NCBI GenBank assembly: GCA_002354805.1
Contig: DEMH01000001.1
Span: 30,161 to 94,160 of the forward strand
DNA: 64,000 bases
DNA from: Gammaproteobacteria bacterium UBA2675
Lineage (GTDB): Bacteria; Pseudomonadota; Gammaproteobacteria; Pseudomonadales; Pseudohongiellaceae
Reading direction: 5' to 3'
The notes beneath the pieces were generated by a model. The model saw only the letters and a list, made by a program, of their open reading frames with translations. It did no database searches and had not been told where the DNA came from. Made by a program: the position numbers and the translations under genes. Positions 35,461-45,296 of this stretch are shown piece after piece (position 1 is the first letter of the stretch; each line of letters begins with the position of its first letter).

Positions 35461-36320
35461 TGACGGAACGAACCACCGTATTGGCCTGTATCGACGGCTC
35501 TTCATTTACCGGCGCGGTGATCGATTATTCCGCGTGGGTAGCCTATACCGTTAACGCCCCCCTGCGCCTGCTGAACAACATTGAGCGGGGCCGCATGCCC
35601 TCTTCCGACCTCAGTGGCAGCATTGGTCTCGGCGCCCGCGAGGAGCTGCTTGATGAGCTGGTGGAGCTGGAGTCAAGGCGCAGCAAGATTCTGATGGAGC
35701 AGGGTCGTATCATGCTGACTCACGCTACCGAACGCGCCTGTGATTTTGGTGTCGCCGGCATTGAGTCACTGCAGCAGCATGGTGACCTGACCGACTCGCT
35801 GATCGACATGGAGCATGAGATTCGCGTCCTTGTTGTGGGTATCCGCGGCGAAGATCATGAGGACCGCGAGAAAGGCATCGGGGCTCAGCTGGAAACCATC
35901 ATCCGCGCCCTGCACCGCCCAATCCTGGTGGTCAACCGCCCCTTCACACAAGCACCACAGCGCATGATGCTGGCCTATGATGGCAGCGAAGCGTCCCGCA
36001 AAGCGCTGAACATGATTATCTCCAGTCCGCTGTATCAGGAAATGGAATGCCATGTGGTGCACGTCAACAATAACGCTGAAGAAGCTCAGGCACTGCTCGC
36101 ACAGGCCAGCTCTGAATTAGAGGCTGCTGGCTTGCAGGCAACGACAGAAACGCTGACGGGTGATGTTGTACCCGCCTTGCTCGAATACCAGCACGATCAT
36201 CAGATTGAGCTGACTGTCATGGGTGCATTCGGTCACAACCGTCTGCGTGAATTACTGTTTGGCAGTCTCACAGCCAAGATGCTGGTGCAATCGAAGGTTC
36301 CGTTGCTGTTGCTGCGCTGA
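35460..36320 (+). CDS. Tandem universal stress protein (UspA family)
   Basis: A 286-residue protein of two USP domains. The second ends with the ATP-binding G-2X-G-9X-G-S motif (GAFGHNRLRELLFGS) and SKVPLLLLR. The first (VLACIDGSSFTGAVIDYSAWVA) has a more diverged loop, so perhaps only one site binds nucleotide. It is coupled to the SulP gene by a TAATG overlap and is followed by a terminator 46 bp downstream. It probably regulates or stabilises the transporter; other stress roles are possible. Confidence 0.92.
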   Translation: MTERTTVLACIDGSSFTGAVIDYSAWVAYTVNAPLRLLNNIERGRMPSSDLSGSIGLGAREELLDELVELESRRSKILMEQGRIMLTHATERACDFGVAGIESLQQHGDLTDSLIDMEHEIRVLVVGIRGEDHEDREKGIGAQLETIIRALHRPILVVNRPFTQAPQRMMLAYDGSEASRKALNMIISSPLYQEMECHVVHVNNNAEEAQALLAQASSELEAAGLQATTETLTGDVVPALLEYQHDHQIELTVMGAFGHNRLRELLFGSLTAKMLVQSKVPLLLLR

Positions 36321-36365
36321 GCAGGCCTCTGAACCCTAAAGTACCCACGGTTGGCCGGCGCCAAC

Positions 36366-36402
36366 AAAAAAAGCCCCACTTCTTCAAGCGGGGCTTTTTT
36401 GT
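36366..36402 (+). terminator. Bidirectional terminator between usp and yceI
   Basis: GCCCC and GGGGC arms are extended by CTT/AAG across one A-C mismatch, around a four-base loop. Seven As come before and six Ts after. It lies between convergent genes and can end transcription from both sides. Confidence 0.88.
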
Positions 36403-36456
36403 TTCTACACTGACGCTGCCACAATTAACGGCAACGCAGTCGGCCGGAGCCGGTTA

Positions 36457-37104
36457 TTACTCGTCTTGCGCTTCCTGGAACTCCACATGCACTTCCAGCT
36501 CAATGTCGTCACCGACACCGAAAGTTACCATGTTATCCAGACCGAAGTCTGAACGCTTGAATTCAGCAGACGCCTCAAAACCCAGGGTGTAACGGCGGGT
36601 CAGGAAGTTACGGCCACCACCATTAAAATCAACGGTCATGGTGACAGGTGCAGTATTACCCAGCAGCGTCAGGTCACCCTCAAATACGAAAGTGTCTTCG
36701 TCGACAGCTTCAACAAATCGGGTGGTTCGGTAGATGGCCTGTGGGAAGGCTGCCACGTTAAACCAGTCTTCGCCACGAAGATCTTCGGCAAACTCCGGAT
36801 TGTTCACATCAATAGATTCGGTATTGATGATGACTTCCAGGCTGGAGTTTTCAACGTTCTCCGGATCGAAGTCCAGGGTTGCATCAAAGTCATTAAAACG
36901 ACCGATATAGCTGGAAAAGCCCAGGTGGTTGATCTTCCACAACAAAGACGCGTGAGTCTTGTCCAGTGTGTAGGCACCACCACGCAGCTCAGCTACTTCA
37001 GTATTGAAGTCTGGCGTGATCAGACGGTCACAACCCGCCAGCGCAGCCGCGCTGACAACCGCCAGCGCGAGGGTTCGACATTTAACAATTGGTTTATTGA
37101 TCAT
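36457..37104 (-). CDS. YceI-family lipoprotein
   Basis: A 215-residue YceI-domain protein. The N-terminus is a lipoprotein signal with lipobox LAGC at about residues 22-25. The mature part has YTLDKTHASLLWKINHLGFSSYIGRFNDFDATLDFDPEN, the first strands of the lipocalin-like YceI fold, which binds isoprenoid or fatty amides in structural studies. A second YceI gene lies 33 bp upstream on the same strand, so they form a pair made by duplication or by joint recruitment. It is likely anchored to the outer or inner membrane. Confidence 0.92.
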   Translation of the reverse strand: MINKPIVKCRTLALAVVSAAALAGCDRLITPDFNTEVAELRGGAYTLDKTHASLLWKINHLGFSSYIGRFNDFDATLDFDPENVENSSLEVIINTESIDVNNPEFAEDLRGEDWFNVAAFPQAIYRTTRFVEAVDEDTFVFEGDLTLLGNTAPVTMTVDFNGGGRNFLTRRYTLGFEASAEFKRSDFGLDNMVTFGVGDDIELEVHVEFQEAQDE

Positions 37105-37136
37105 TACGTTTACCTTGTTCTAATAATGCCGATTGG

Positions 37137-37700
37137 TCACTGCATTTCTGCGTAGACATCAACTTCAACAGTCACATCGTTCGGAACCGCTGAGGTGTTG
37201 GCAAAATAGCCCTGACCAACACCAAAAGCCAGTCGCTGTACAACCACTTCGCTGGTCAGATTGAAACGATTGCCATCAACCGTCAGATCGAACGGGAAGG
37301 TCAGCGGGTGTGTCTGATCGCGAATTGTCAGCATGCCGTCGGCCACGAATGAATTCATGGACTCGAGACGGCATGAGGTAGCCTCAAAGCGTGCCGTCGG
37401 GAAGCGGTCCACATCAAACAGTTCTATGTCCATCATGTAGCTGTAGGTCTCTTCGTCATCGATGGCCATATCAATAATCGGAATGGTCACTTCAAACTTG
37501 CAGTCACCCGGATTCAACGGGTCGATCTCGAATACCGCATCGACGTTCTTGAACTCGCCCTGATAAGGCGTGTCAGAATACGAGTACTTGAAAATAACGC
37601 TGGACGCGTCTTGATCAATCACCCAGGTTTGGGCCTGCGCAGCCATACCAGCTGTCAGCATGAGCGGCGCCAGCGCCGCCCGGAAAAACTTAGTTCGCAT
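37137..37700 (-). CDS. Periplasmic YceI-family protein
   Basis: A 187-residue YceI-domain protein with a Sec signal (cleavage near MAAQAQT). The domain starts WVIDQDASSVIFKYSYSDTPYQGEFKNVDAVFEIDPLNP and ends VEVDVYAEM, the usual lipocalin-like barrel. It differs from its neighbour by having a cleavable signal and no lipobox. A TTG at 37706 is in frame at a better distance from GGAG, so the start is uncertain by two codons. It is probably co-transcribed with the lipoprotein YceI downstream and follows the PQQ dehydrogenase gene by 27 bp. Confidence 0.9.
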   Translation of the reverse strand: MRTKFFRAALAPLMLTAGMAAQAQTWVIDQDASSVIFKYSYSDTPYQGEFKNVDAVFEIDPLNPGDCKFEVTIPIIDMAIDDEETYSYMMDIELFDVDRFPTARFEATSCRLESMNSFVADGMLTIRDQTHPLTFPFDLTVDGNRFNLTSEVVVQRLAFGVGQGYFANTSAVPNDVTVEVDVYAEMQ

Positions 37701-37727
37701 AATCAATACAACTCCAAAGCTTGCAAA

Positions 37728-39656
37728 TTAGGGCAGCGCGTAAGCCACCAGTTCGGACGGTTGTCCCTGACCGCTTACGACCATGGCAATGTACTGCTTG
37801 CCATTGTGCTCGTAAGTAAAGGGCTGACCAGTCTGAGTGCCGGGCATTTCGATCTCGGCAACAATCTCGCCGGTCTGTTTGTCGTGGGCACGCAGGTAGG
37901 GGCCACCGCCAGTGCCTTCACCGGCGAACAGCAGGGTTTTGGTCAGCAGCAGACCGGAGCGTGTTTCCACACCGGTTCGCGGCAGATCCACGCCTTCCAG
38001 GGCGGGGTTATCAGCAATAATTGATGGTGTATCAGCATTCGCGACCATCCACTCGTGCTCGCCTTCTACCATATCAATCGCGGTGATGCGGCCATACGGC
38101 GGCTTGACGATTGGCAGGCCCATCGCACGTGGTACACGCACGCCCAGCGCCATACTGTAGTCGATGTCGGAATTTTCATCTTTGGCCACCGACAACACAG
38201 CTACCACGGTGCGTGAGGGCACGTAGAGCATGCCCGTCTCAGGGTCCATCGCCGCACCTTCCCAGTTAGCACCACCAGTTGCTGATGGCAGACTCAGTGT
38301 GCCCTGCGTACCATCTTCAGCACCACGCACTGACGGCGGTGAGTACAGGTTGGTACCCAGGCGGAAAGGCTGGATGGCTTCCAGGGCTGCGGCGCGAAGT
38401 TCCGGCGTGTAGTCAATCAGGTCGTCTTCAGTGATGCCCTGACGGTCGAAGCCAGCTGGTTTGGTCGGGAACGGCTGCGTGGCAGCATACCACTCTCCAG
38501 GAACGTCACCAGCTGGAACAGGCAGATCTTCGATTGGCCAGATTGGCTCGCCAGTCTCACGATCGAAGGTGTAGACGTACGCCTGTTTGGTAACCTGCAT
38601 GACGATTTTGCGGCCATTGGGCAGATCTGCAAGGATCGGGGCAGCCGGGTTATCCCAGTCCCAGATGTCGTGACGAATGATCTGGTAGTGCCACTGGCGC
38701 TCACCGGTTTCGATGTCAACTGCCACCAGGCTGGTGCCAAACAGGTTGTCGCCCGGGCGGTCACCGCCGTAACGGTCACCAGTGGGTGCCTCTACTGGCA
38801 GATAGACATGACCCAGCTCCGGATCGCCAGACATCGGAGCCCACACGCCAGTGTTGCCGGTGTAGTCGGCACTTCCGTCCAGCCAGGTGTCATAGCCAAA
38901 TTCGCCCGGACGTGGAATCGTGTGGAATGTCCACAGATGCTCGCCAGTGCGGACATCGTAAGCGCGCACATCACCTTTGACGTTGGCCATTGATGGTGGA
39001 CGCATGGACACAGCCATGGCCGGACCAACCACTACCACATTGTTCATGACAAATGGGGGCATGGATGAGCCAATGTCGATGTCTTCGCGACCCGGTCCAA
39101 GACGCAGGCCTTCCTGCATGTCGATGATGCCGTTATCGCCAAATTCGGGATCGAGGGTACCGGTTTCGGCATCCAGAGATACCAGGTAGAAGCCGGGCGT
39201 AATAACAAGAAGACGGCTCTCGTCACCGTCGCGCCAGATAGCCAGACCCCGGCCGGAGCCTTTACGTGGGGCATTGTCGTAGCGTTCCTGGCTGTCAATT
39301 GATTCCCACTGCCACAGCACTTCGCCAGAGGTGGCGTCGATGGCCACTACGTCACGCTGAGAGCCAATGGTCGTGTACAGGACACCATCGACTTCCAGCG
39401 GCGTAAATGTCGCGTTGTATTCAGGGTTGTCACCGAAATCGCCGGTAGGCAGGCGCCAGGCAATCTCCAGATCACCGACGTTATCTGCATTGATCTGATC
39501 CAGCGGAGAATAACGCTGGGCAGCCATGTTTCCGTTGTAGTCCGGCCAGTCACCCTGTGACACGTCAGTGCCATGCTGTGACCATGCGGTGGATGCGCAC
39601 ATGAGGGAACCGACACTCAAAGCGAGCGCCGACAACACGCGTTTCGTTTTTATCAT
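37728..39656 (-). CDS. PQQ-dependent (quinoprotein) dehydrogenase
   Basis: A 642-residue exported eight-bladed propeller enzyme. The signal peptide is cleaved near AWSQH. The mature start GDWPDYNGNMAAQRYSPLDQIN, the many tryptophan-docking repeats (AIDATSGEVLWQWES, AYDVRTGEHLWTF, ...) and the SPPSVRG segment are those of membrane-type glucose/quinate dehydrogenase-like quinoproteins, without their membrane helices or a cytochrome c domain. It oxidises a sugar or alcohol in the periplasm and passes electrons on. Substrate unknown. The frame runs 31 codons farther upstream, but the start is set by the signal peptide. PQQ synthesis genes are not in the window. Confidence 0.9.
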   Translation of the reverse strand: MIKTKRVLSALALSVGSLMCASTAWSQHGTDVSQGDWPDYNGNMAAQRYSPLDQINADNVGDLEIAWRLPTGDFGDNPEYNATFTPLEVDGVLYTTIGSQRDVVAIDATSGEVLWQWESIDSQERYDNAPRKGSGRGLAIWRDGDESRLLVITPGFYLVSLDAETGTLDPEFGDNGIIDMQEGLRLGPGREDIDIGSSMPPFVMNNVVVVGPAMAVSMRPPSMANVKGDVRAYDVRTGEHLWTFHTIPRPGEFGYDTWLDGSADYTGNTGVWAPMSGDPELGHVYLPVEAPTGDRYGGDRPGDNLFGTSLVAVDIETGERQWHYQIIRHDIWDWDNPAAPILADLPNGRKIVMQVTKQAYVYTFDRETGEPIWPIEDLPVPAGDVPGEWYAATQPFPTKPAGFDRQGITEDDLIDYTPELRAAALEAIQPFRLGTNLYSPPSVRGAEDGTQGTLSLPSATGGANWEGAAMDPETGMLYVPSRTVVAVLSVAKDENSDIDYSMALGVRVPRAMGLPIVKPPYGRITAIDMVEGEHEWMVANADTPSIIADNPALEGVDLPRTGVETRSGLLLTKTLLFAGEGTGGGPYLRAHDKQTGEIVAEIEMPGTQTGQPFTYEHNGKQYIAMVVSGQGQPSELVAYALP

Positions 39657-39903
39657 TCTTAACTCCCTGAATTCAGGTTGTATTTCTTGAAACTCCTGGC
39701 CAGAACCCACCCATCTGCCGCCACCTTCAGGCAGCTGACAGCACATCAAGAGGAGATTTGGCCAAGTATGGGTTGTGCCAAGAATAAGTCATACACCGGC
39801 TGCAAGCAAGCCGTGGAGCCCCCATGTAACCTATTGACACGATGTTTGGCAGGCTTGCTGCGACCAGCCCCAGTCGCGCGATCAGGCCGCTTCAAACATT
39901 CTT

Positions 39904-41136
39904 CTATTTTGTCAGATGTCCGGTACCGCTTGCCGCCAGAGCAGCGAACTGACGTATCTCCTCCTTGAGCTCCTCGTGATCCTTCAGCCCGGTTATCCAC
40001 TCCTCGGGTATTTCGCTGCTGCCCGCGGCCAGCAACAGTCCCAGCACCAGCCCGCGATGGACACTGTCGCCACCAATTTCGGCATTGGCTCGCAAAGTGC
40101 TGATCAGTCCGCAGTCGTGATCCTTCCCAAGTTTCGCCATCAGTGGCAGTGCCTGCTCAACATAGCAGGCCGTGGCAAAGTATTCTGTACTTTTGGTATC
40201 CGCAGCTTCTTTGAGAAAACTCATGTGCAGGCGCCAGGCTTCATCATCCGGGATATTTCCCGGGCCGTCATGATCCCGGTAAGTCTTGAACAGATCATCG
40301 CCAGAAATCGCTGGCGACGGGACCTGCGCCAACAGGTCCTTAAAAACTTCCTGGGGATCGCTGCCATTCACCAGTCGCAGCAATGCCGGTACAAGTACGC
40401 CAAGACCACTGCTTACCATTTCCGAGCGGTGCGTCAGTTGCTGGTGAGTAATTGCCATGCCCATGGCGATGAACTGATTATCCGGATTTAGCAGAGATAG
40501 CGCCAATGGCCTTATCAACCCGCCGACGCTATCGATCGACCAGACCTGACGCTGCTGCTCAGCACAATTCTCAGGCGCGATACCCAGGCTGTAATTCTCG
40601 AACCAGCGGCGCAGATAGATTTCGGTATATGGGTCTGAATTGTCACGCGGCGTTGTCATGTAACTGACAAAATCTTCCAGAAAGCCGTCCTGGCTATACC
40701 CGCCACGAGAGATGACCGAGCGCATCAGCATCCGCAGCAGTCCGGCACCAAGGGTTGAATCACCTGCCTGCAAGCCATGGTGGTAGTGAATCCGCTCTTC
40801 GAGTGATGTTGTCTCATTGCCATGCTCACCCTCCCGATCGTCCAGTTTGAAGTGGAAATCACTGTAGCTGGTGCGATAGAACCTGGCGTGGTCATGAAGA
40901 ATGTCGAAATCTCGATTGCAGGCCTTTGCCTTCTTGACGTTCGGCTGATAGCTGCTGCCCACCATGAAGGAGTCCGGATGTGGGTGCGGCGCCGGATAAT
41001 ACTGATCTATTCCGCCAGGGAATTGCTCACGGAGGTGATCTGTTGAATAGAACCAGTGCACCGGCATTGCCAGTGCGTCGCCGATAAACGCGCCCCACAA
41101 TGCATTCTCGATACGGCTGGCAATCGAATCACTCAT
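39904..41136 (-). CDS. ADP-ribosylglycohydrolase-family protein
   Basis: A 410-residue helical protein of the DraG/ARH family. The N-terminal ALWGAFIGDALAMPVHW is the first Mg-binding motif. The C-terminal IGGDSVHRGLVLGLLLAAGS replaces the usual GGDTDT motif by GGDSVH, so the second metal site is changed. Middle motifs include QAGDSTLGAG. ARH enzymes remove ADP-ribose from proteins or other acceptors, but relatives with altered metal sites may act otherwise. A GGAG site supports the ATG at 41136. It stands alone, with a 247-bp gap behind it to the PQQ dehydrogenase and no clear regulator. Confidence 0.85.
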   Translation of the reverse strand: MSDSIASRIENALWGAFIGDALAMPVHWFYSTDHLREQFPGGIDQYYPAPHPHPDSFMVGSSYQPNVKKAKACNRDFDILHDHARFYRTSYSDFHFKLDDREGEHGNETTSLEERIHYHHGLQAGDSTLGAGLLRMLMRSVISRGGYSQDGFLEDFVSYMTTPRDNSDPYTEIYLRRWFENYSLGIAPENCAEQQRQVWSIDSVGGLIRPLALSLLNPDNQFIAMGMAITHQQLTHRSEMVSSGLGVLVPALLRLVNGSDPQEVFKDLLAQVPSPAISGDDLFKTYRDHDGPGNIPDDEAWRLHMSFLKEAADTKSTEYFATACYVEQALPLMAKLGKDHDCGLISTLRANAEIGGDSVHRGLVLGLLLAAGSSEIPEEWITGLKDHEELKEEIRQFAALAASGTGHLTK

Positions 41137-41330
41137 GGTTCTGCTCCTTCGCTGTTCAGGTTCAATACCCAGTATACGCGCCATAAATATCAGCGGTTTG
41201 CGTGTTCGCTATGAGAACCCTAGACTGCACATACAGACAGCCATTGCAACTATGTTCTGCGGCTGACCTTGGGGTTTGCCGCGACATTCCAGGCTGCACA
41301 TCCGACATTCCACCTTCTCAGGAGGACTGT

Positions 41331-42044
41331 ATGATTAACCTGTATAGCTGGAACACACCCAATGGCCAGAAGGCCTCCATCATGCTTGAGGAGCTTAATC
41401 TCGATTACCGCGTCACCGCTGTGAATATCGGCAAGGGTGAACAGCATGATCCGGAATTTCGACGCGTCAGCCCCAACGGCAAAATCCCGGCCATGACCGA
41501 TACCGAGCATGAGGACGCCATGGGCGAGCCCAAACGGATCTTCGAGTCCGGCAACATACTGATTTATCTGGCCGAGAAAACCGGCAGACTGCTCCCATCA
41601 CGCTGGCAGGACCGAACCGAGGTGCTGGCGTGGCTGTTCTTTCAGGTCGGGCACCTTGGCCCCATGGTTGGTCAGTGGCACTGGTTTGACGAAGGCGCCC
41701 CCGCGCAAAGTGAGCTGGCCATCAAACGTTATCGTGAGGAATCCCTGCACCTGCTGGAAGTGTTGAACGGGCGACTGGGTTTTGTGCCTTACCTGGGTGG
41801 CAGTGACTACAGTATTGCCGATATTGCCAATTACACCTGGGCGAAGTCGGCAGTAGAGCAACTGCACGACGAGGAGCCTGAAGCGATAGCGGCGCTGCAA
41901 TCATTGCATGACTGGTTAAGGCGCGTCGGGTCGAGACCTGCGGTGGTGCGTGGCATGTCGGTTCCGACCGCGGAGCAAAAAAAAGAATCCGGAATGGCAG
42001 ACCCCAAGGCAGGTCCGGCAGGTGGTGGTACGGTGCTGCCGTGA
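41331..42044 (+). CDS. Glutathione S-transferase (Nu/YfcG-Ure2-like)
   Basis: A 237-residue GST. The N-terminal thioredoxin domain reads LYSWNTPNGQKASIMLEELNLDY with the TPNG motif of the YfcG/YghU-like Nu class. SPNGKIPAM carries the cis-proline. The C-terminal helical domain follows, with YSIADIANYTWAK. Nu-class enzymes act as disulfide-bond oxidoreductases or peroxidases with glutathione. A GGAGG site seven bases before the ATG fixes the start. It is divergent from the ADP-ribosylglycohydrolase gene and convergent with the GAF-GGDEF gene. Confidence 0.93.
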   Translation: MINLYSWNTPNGQKASIMLEELNLDYRVTAVNIGKGEQHDPEFRRVSPNGKIPAMTDTEHEDAMGEPKRIFESGNILIYLAEKTGRLLPSRWQDRTEVLAWLFFQVGHLGPMVGQWHWFDEGAPAQSELAIKRYREESLHLLEVLNGRLGFVPYLGGSDYSIADIANYTWAKSAVEQLHDEEPEAIAALQSLHDWLRRVGSRPAVVRGMSVPTAEQKKESGMADPKAGPAGGGTVLP

Positions 42045-42056
42045 GTCAGGGCCCAT

Positions 42057-43085
42057 TCAGCCGTCGAGCTGCGGCGGCGCACCGACAAGTTTGCGCTGCC
42101 GCTTAGCTTCATACATGCGCCCATCTGCGACGGCCATCAGCTGATCCATGGAGTCGCCATCCTTTGGATATAACGCGGCACCAATACTGACGCCAATATC
42201 CAGCATATTCCCGGCAACTTCCAGCGGTCGGTCACATACACGGGTCAGGCGACTGATGAAGACCTCAACACTTTTCCAATCGTGGACACCTGAGAGCATG
42301 ACGGCAAACTCATCGCCGCCAATACGTGCCGCGAGATCGGATTGTCGGACCATGCTCTGAATACGACTGGCAATTTCCTGTATTGCGACATCGCCGTAGA
42401 AATGACCAAAGGAATCATTGACTGCCTTTAAGCCGTCCACGTCCAGCATCAACATCGCGAGCTTGTGTGACTCCCGTTTTGCCAGTGCAATCGCATTACC
42501 TCCGTGCTCCATGAAACGGGAACGATTGGGGATACCGGTCAGGAAATCAGTGCTGGCTTTTTTATAAAGTTTATCCTGACCCTGCTGATCGGCATTGTAC
42601 ATGGCTGCTGCAATCAGGTCGGACATCAATTGCAGGACGGCGATATCTCGATCGCTGAAGGCGTGCGGGGTTGGAGACATTACCTTGACAACACCCAGAG
42701 CCTGATGATCGCGCAGCAGTGGCGCAACGATCATGGAGCGCAGCCCAACCGAACGACAGGCCGCCCTGTCGACACGCTGGTCAGTTTCGCTATCGTCGCA
42801 ATGCAGTACCTGCCGGCTTTTCACGCAGGTACCGGAAAGGCTGGCATCCATATCCAATACCAGGCCAAGCATATGCGACGCAGCGCCTGAAACGGCACGA
42901 TAGATCATCTGCCGGCCCTCAACGAGCTCGATGGCGCCGGCATTGGCACCGGTCAGCCGCTGCGTCGTTTCCAGTACCAGCGACATCACTGAGTTCAGGT
43001 CGAGACCGTAGCGAGTGATATCGTGCTGAGCTCGAATGATTGCAAGCAGCTGTGACGAATCCGGCGTTGCAGCTAGTCTGCTCAT
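42057..43085 (-). CDS. GAF-GGDEF diguanylate cyclase
   Basis: A 342-residue soluble protein: GAF domain at about residues 25-165 (GANAGAIELVEG, LRSMIVAPLLRDHQALGVVKV) and GGDEF domain from TDFLTGIPNRSRF to the end. The active site G256-G-D-E-F260 is intact and RQSD five residues before it gives a feedback-inhibition site. A GAGG site supports the ATG at 43085, although the frame is open 20 codons farther. It should make c-di-GMP in response to a small ligand or redox signal sensed by GAF. It is the third GGDEF protein in the window. Confidence 0.92.
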   Translation of the reverse strand: MSRLAATPDSSQLLAIIRAQHDITRYGLDLNSVMSLVLETTQRLTGANAGAIELVEGRQMIYRAVSGAASHMLGLVLDMDASLSGTCVKSRQVLHCDDSETDQRVDRAACRSVGLRSMIVAPLLRDHQALGVVKVMSPTPHAFSDRDIAVLQLMSDLIAAAMYNADQQGQDKLYKKASTDFLTGIPNRSRFMEHGGNAIALAKRESHKLAMLMLDVDGLKAVNDSFGHFYGDVAIQEIASRIQSMVRQSDLAARIGGDEFAVMLSGVHDWKSVEVFISRLTRVCDRPLEVAGNMLDIGVSIGAALYPKDGDSMDQLMAVADGRMYEAKRQRKLVGAPPQLDG

Positions 43086-43291
43086 GTAAGTGCCTCGCGA
43101 TGCCGTCCGTAAAAAGACGTTTCTATTGTTTAGACAACTTAACATATTGAGAGTTCTAAGAAAGTTACGGACCCCAGGGTGAATTCGACTTCATGCGGCT
43201 GCTGTGCTGAAATTGTCGGAACACTAAGACCCTGAAAACCAGAAACAGCCCACAGACCATTAAATTCAAAACTCGTCAAATAGGCCGGACC

Positions 43292-43780
43292 ATGATCACA
43301 GACGATGTACATACCCAATATTTGCAAAAAGCAATTTCACTGGCTGTTAAATCCGTGCACGAAGGCGGTGGGCCATTTGGCGCGGTGATTGTGCGTGAGG
43401 GGAAAATCATTGCCGAGGCGTGGAACCAGGTAACACTGAATCATGATCCGTCCGCTCACGCGGAAGTGGCTGCGATACGGAAAGCTGGCATTGCGCTGGG
43501 TTACCCGCATATCAAAGACTGCATTCTTTACAGCAGCTGCGAACCCTGCCCGATGTGTCTGGCTGCCACAATGTGGGCTCGTATTCCCAAGGTTTTTTTT
43601 GCTGCGTCGCACGACGAAGCAGCGAGAGCTGGCTTTGCGGACACGCATATAGCGGAGCAGCTTTATGGGCAGCCGCGGCCAGTGGCGCTGGAAAAAGGTT
43701 TTTTAACGCAAGTGAACGTGGCGTCGGCGACGCTACCATTTGATACGTGGCTGGCGAGAGCGGATCGGGTAGAATATTGA
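43292..43780 (+). CDS. Guanine deaminase-like cytidine/deoxycytidylate-fold deaminase
   Basis: A 162-residue deaminase with the zinc and proton-shuttle motif H56-A-E58 and the P85-C86-P-M-C89 zinc pair. Flanking GGGPFGAVIVREGKIIAEAWN and the C-terminal region are like GuaD, the guanine deaminase of Bacillus. It should turn guanine into xanthine in the cytoplasm for purine recycling. tRNA adenosine deaminase (TadA) is the closest alternative, but the sequence after the second motif (KVFFAASHDEAARAGF) fits GuaD better. It stands alone. Confidence 0.88.
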   Translation: MITDDVHTQYLQKAISLAVKSVHEGGGPFGAVIVREGKIIAEAWNQVTLNHDPSAHAEVAAIRKAGIALGYPHIKDCILYSSCEPCPMCLAATMWARIPKVFFAASHDEAARAGFADTHIAEQLYGQPRPVALEKGFLTQVNVASATLPFDTWLARADRVEY

Positions 43781-43865
43781 GATTATCGATCAAGATGTAG
43801 TTTGTCTTTCTCGTGCCCATTAGCGGCAGGACACTGGGAGTTGGTGTCTGATTTTCAGATCGGGC

Positions 43866-45296
43866 CTAAGCGCTCGATTTCCGGCCCCAGCCAAGCCAGT
43901 AAGCAGCGTACAACAACATCGCCACTATCCAGCCCGGCATTGCCTGGAAAACATCGTCGCTGTAACCCATGCTTCGCCATCCTACTACCGTGAGGGTTGC
44001 TGTCATCATCATCGCGATTCCGACACTGGCAGGCAGGGGTAAGCTAAATATTCTGATCAGCAGCACGGACCCCAATCCTGCGCCGAGCACACTCCAGGCA
44101 ATCAGCACCAGGGCAAACACCCCCTCCGGCGCGTACAGGGCGATCAATAGCGCGAATGTGGTGATGGAGAATGTGGCCAGCTTTGAAGCCAGATAAGATT
44201 CACGCCATTTCGGCTGCATGTCCTGGGTTATCGCACCACTGCAAACAATAATCTGTGAATCGGCGGTGCTGACTGTCGCGGCGAATAGTCCCGCCAACGC
44301 GAATCCCACAAAAATTTGGGGTAACAACTCCATGGTCAGCAGCGGCAAAGCAAGCTCGGTAGGTTCCTGCAGCCCCCGGGCGATCTCCAGCGCGCCGATA
44401 TCCGGAATGATCACGCGGCTATACAAGCCGACGCCCACCGATGCTATGAAAAATGGCACAAACCACGAAAAATAATAAACCCGCGCCGAGCGAATTTCAG
44501 CCACGCTATTGATCGCCATTAATCGCGTCATCAGATGCGGTTGGCCGATCACACTGAAACCTGCAAAAAAGAAACCAATCACGAATGGCGCTATGCCAAA
44601 GGACAGATTATCGGGAAACAGCCGTATCAGGCTGGGATCAATTTCAACCAGCTTATCCCTCAGGGCCTGAATACCCCCGATTTCCATGTAGCCAGCCACC
44701 AGCAGGCTCACCATGGCGATCAGCATGACCGCGCTTTGCGCCACATCGGTCCAGATATCGGCGCGAATGCCGCCTGCGTAGGAATAGATGACCACAATAG
44801 CTGCGCCGATCAATACTCCAACGTACATCTCCCACTCAAACAATGCATGCAGCGCCGTGCTACCTGCCTTGAGCTGCCCCGCCGCATAGATACCGAGAAA
44901 CACGAAAGTCAGCAGGCCCGCCGCGGCAATGAGCCATCGGTCAGTATGGTTTTTTCGGGTGCCAATCAAGGCCGGTATTGTATTTACATCCAGATTGTCA
45001 GACTGCTGCCGCACCCGGGGGTGAACAAAAATCCAGGCCAGCAGATCGCCAAAAATCCAGCCGACCATCATCCAGATCGATTCGATGCCGATGCGGTAAG
45101 TGTAAGCAATCATGCCAATAAACATGAATCCGCTATTATTGGTGCCGACCGTGCTGAGCGCCGTCAGCAGCGGATGTACGCCGCGGCTGGCCAACAGGTA
45201 GTCACTCGGTGTTTTTTTCTTGCGAATCCATGCCATCGCGCCGGCAGCGGTCATCAGCAACATAAAAAACACGAAGGAAATAGCGGCAACTTTCAT
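43866..45296 (-). CDS. Sodium/proline-type symporter (SSS family)
   Basis: A 476-residue polytopic protein of the PutP branch. N-terminal TPSDYLLASRGVHPLLTALSTVGTNNSGFMFIGMIAYTYRIG contains the family loop between the first two helices. Later segments (VVIYSYAGGIRADIWTDVAQS, and SAVLTVAA-like helices) follow the SSS plan. It is likely to bring in proline or a related solute with sodium. GGAG precedes the ATG. It is the last clear chromosomal gene before the tRNA-derived repeats. The 190 bp upstream hold no further gene. Confidence 0.88.
   Translation of the reverse strand: MKVAAISFVFFMLLMTAAGAMAWIRKKKTPSDYLLASRGVHPLLTALSTVGTNNSGFMFIGMIAYTYRIGIESIWMMVGWIFGDLLAWIFVHPRVRQQSDNLDVNTIPALIGTRKNHTDRWLIAAAGLLTFVFLGIYAAGQLKAGSTALHALFEWEMYVGVLIGAAIVVIYSYAGGIRADIWTDVAQSAVMLIAMVSLLVAGYMEIGGIQALRDKLVEIDPSLIRLFPDNLSFGIAPFVIGFFFAGFSVIGQPHLMTRLMAINSVAEIRSARVYYFSWFVPFFIASVGVGLYSRVIIPDIGALEIARGLQEPTELALPLLTMELLPQIFVGFALAGLFAATVSTADSQIIVCSGAITQDMQPKWRESYLASKLATFSITTFALLIALYAPEGVFALVLIAWSVLGAGLGSVLLIRIFSLPLPASVGIAMMMTATLTVVGWRSMGYSDDVFQAMPGWIVAMLLYAAYWLGWGRKSSA

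Noticed and set aside
39916..40491. Plus-strand frame of 191 codons
   Set aside because: Antisense to the ADP-ribosylglycohydrolase gene and without domain features.
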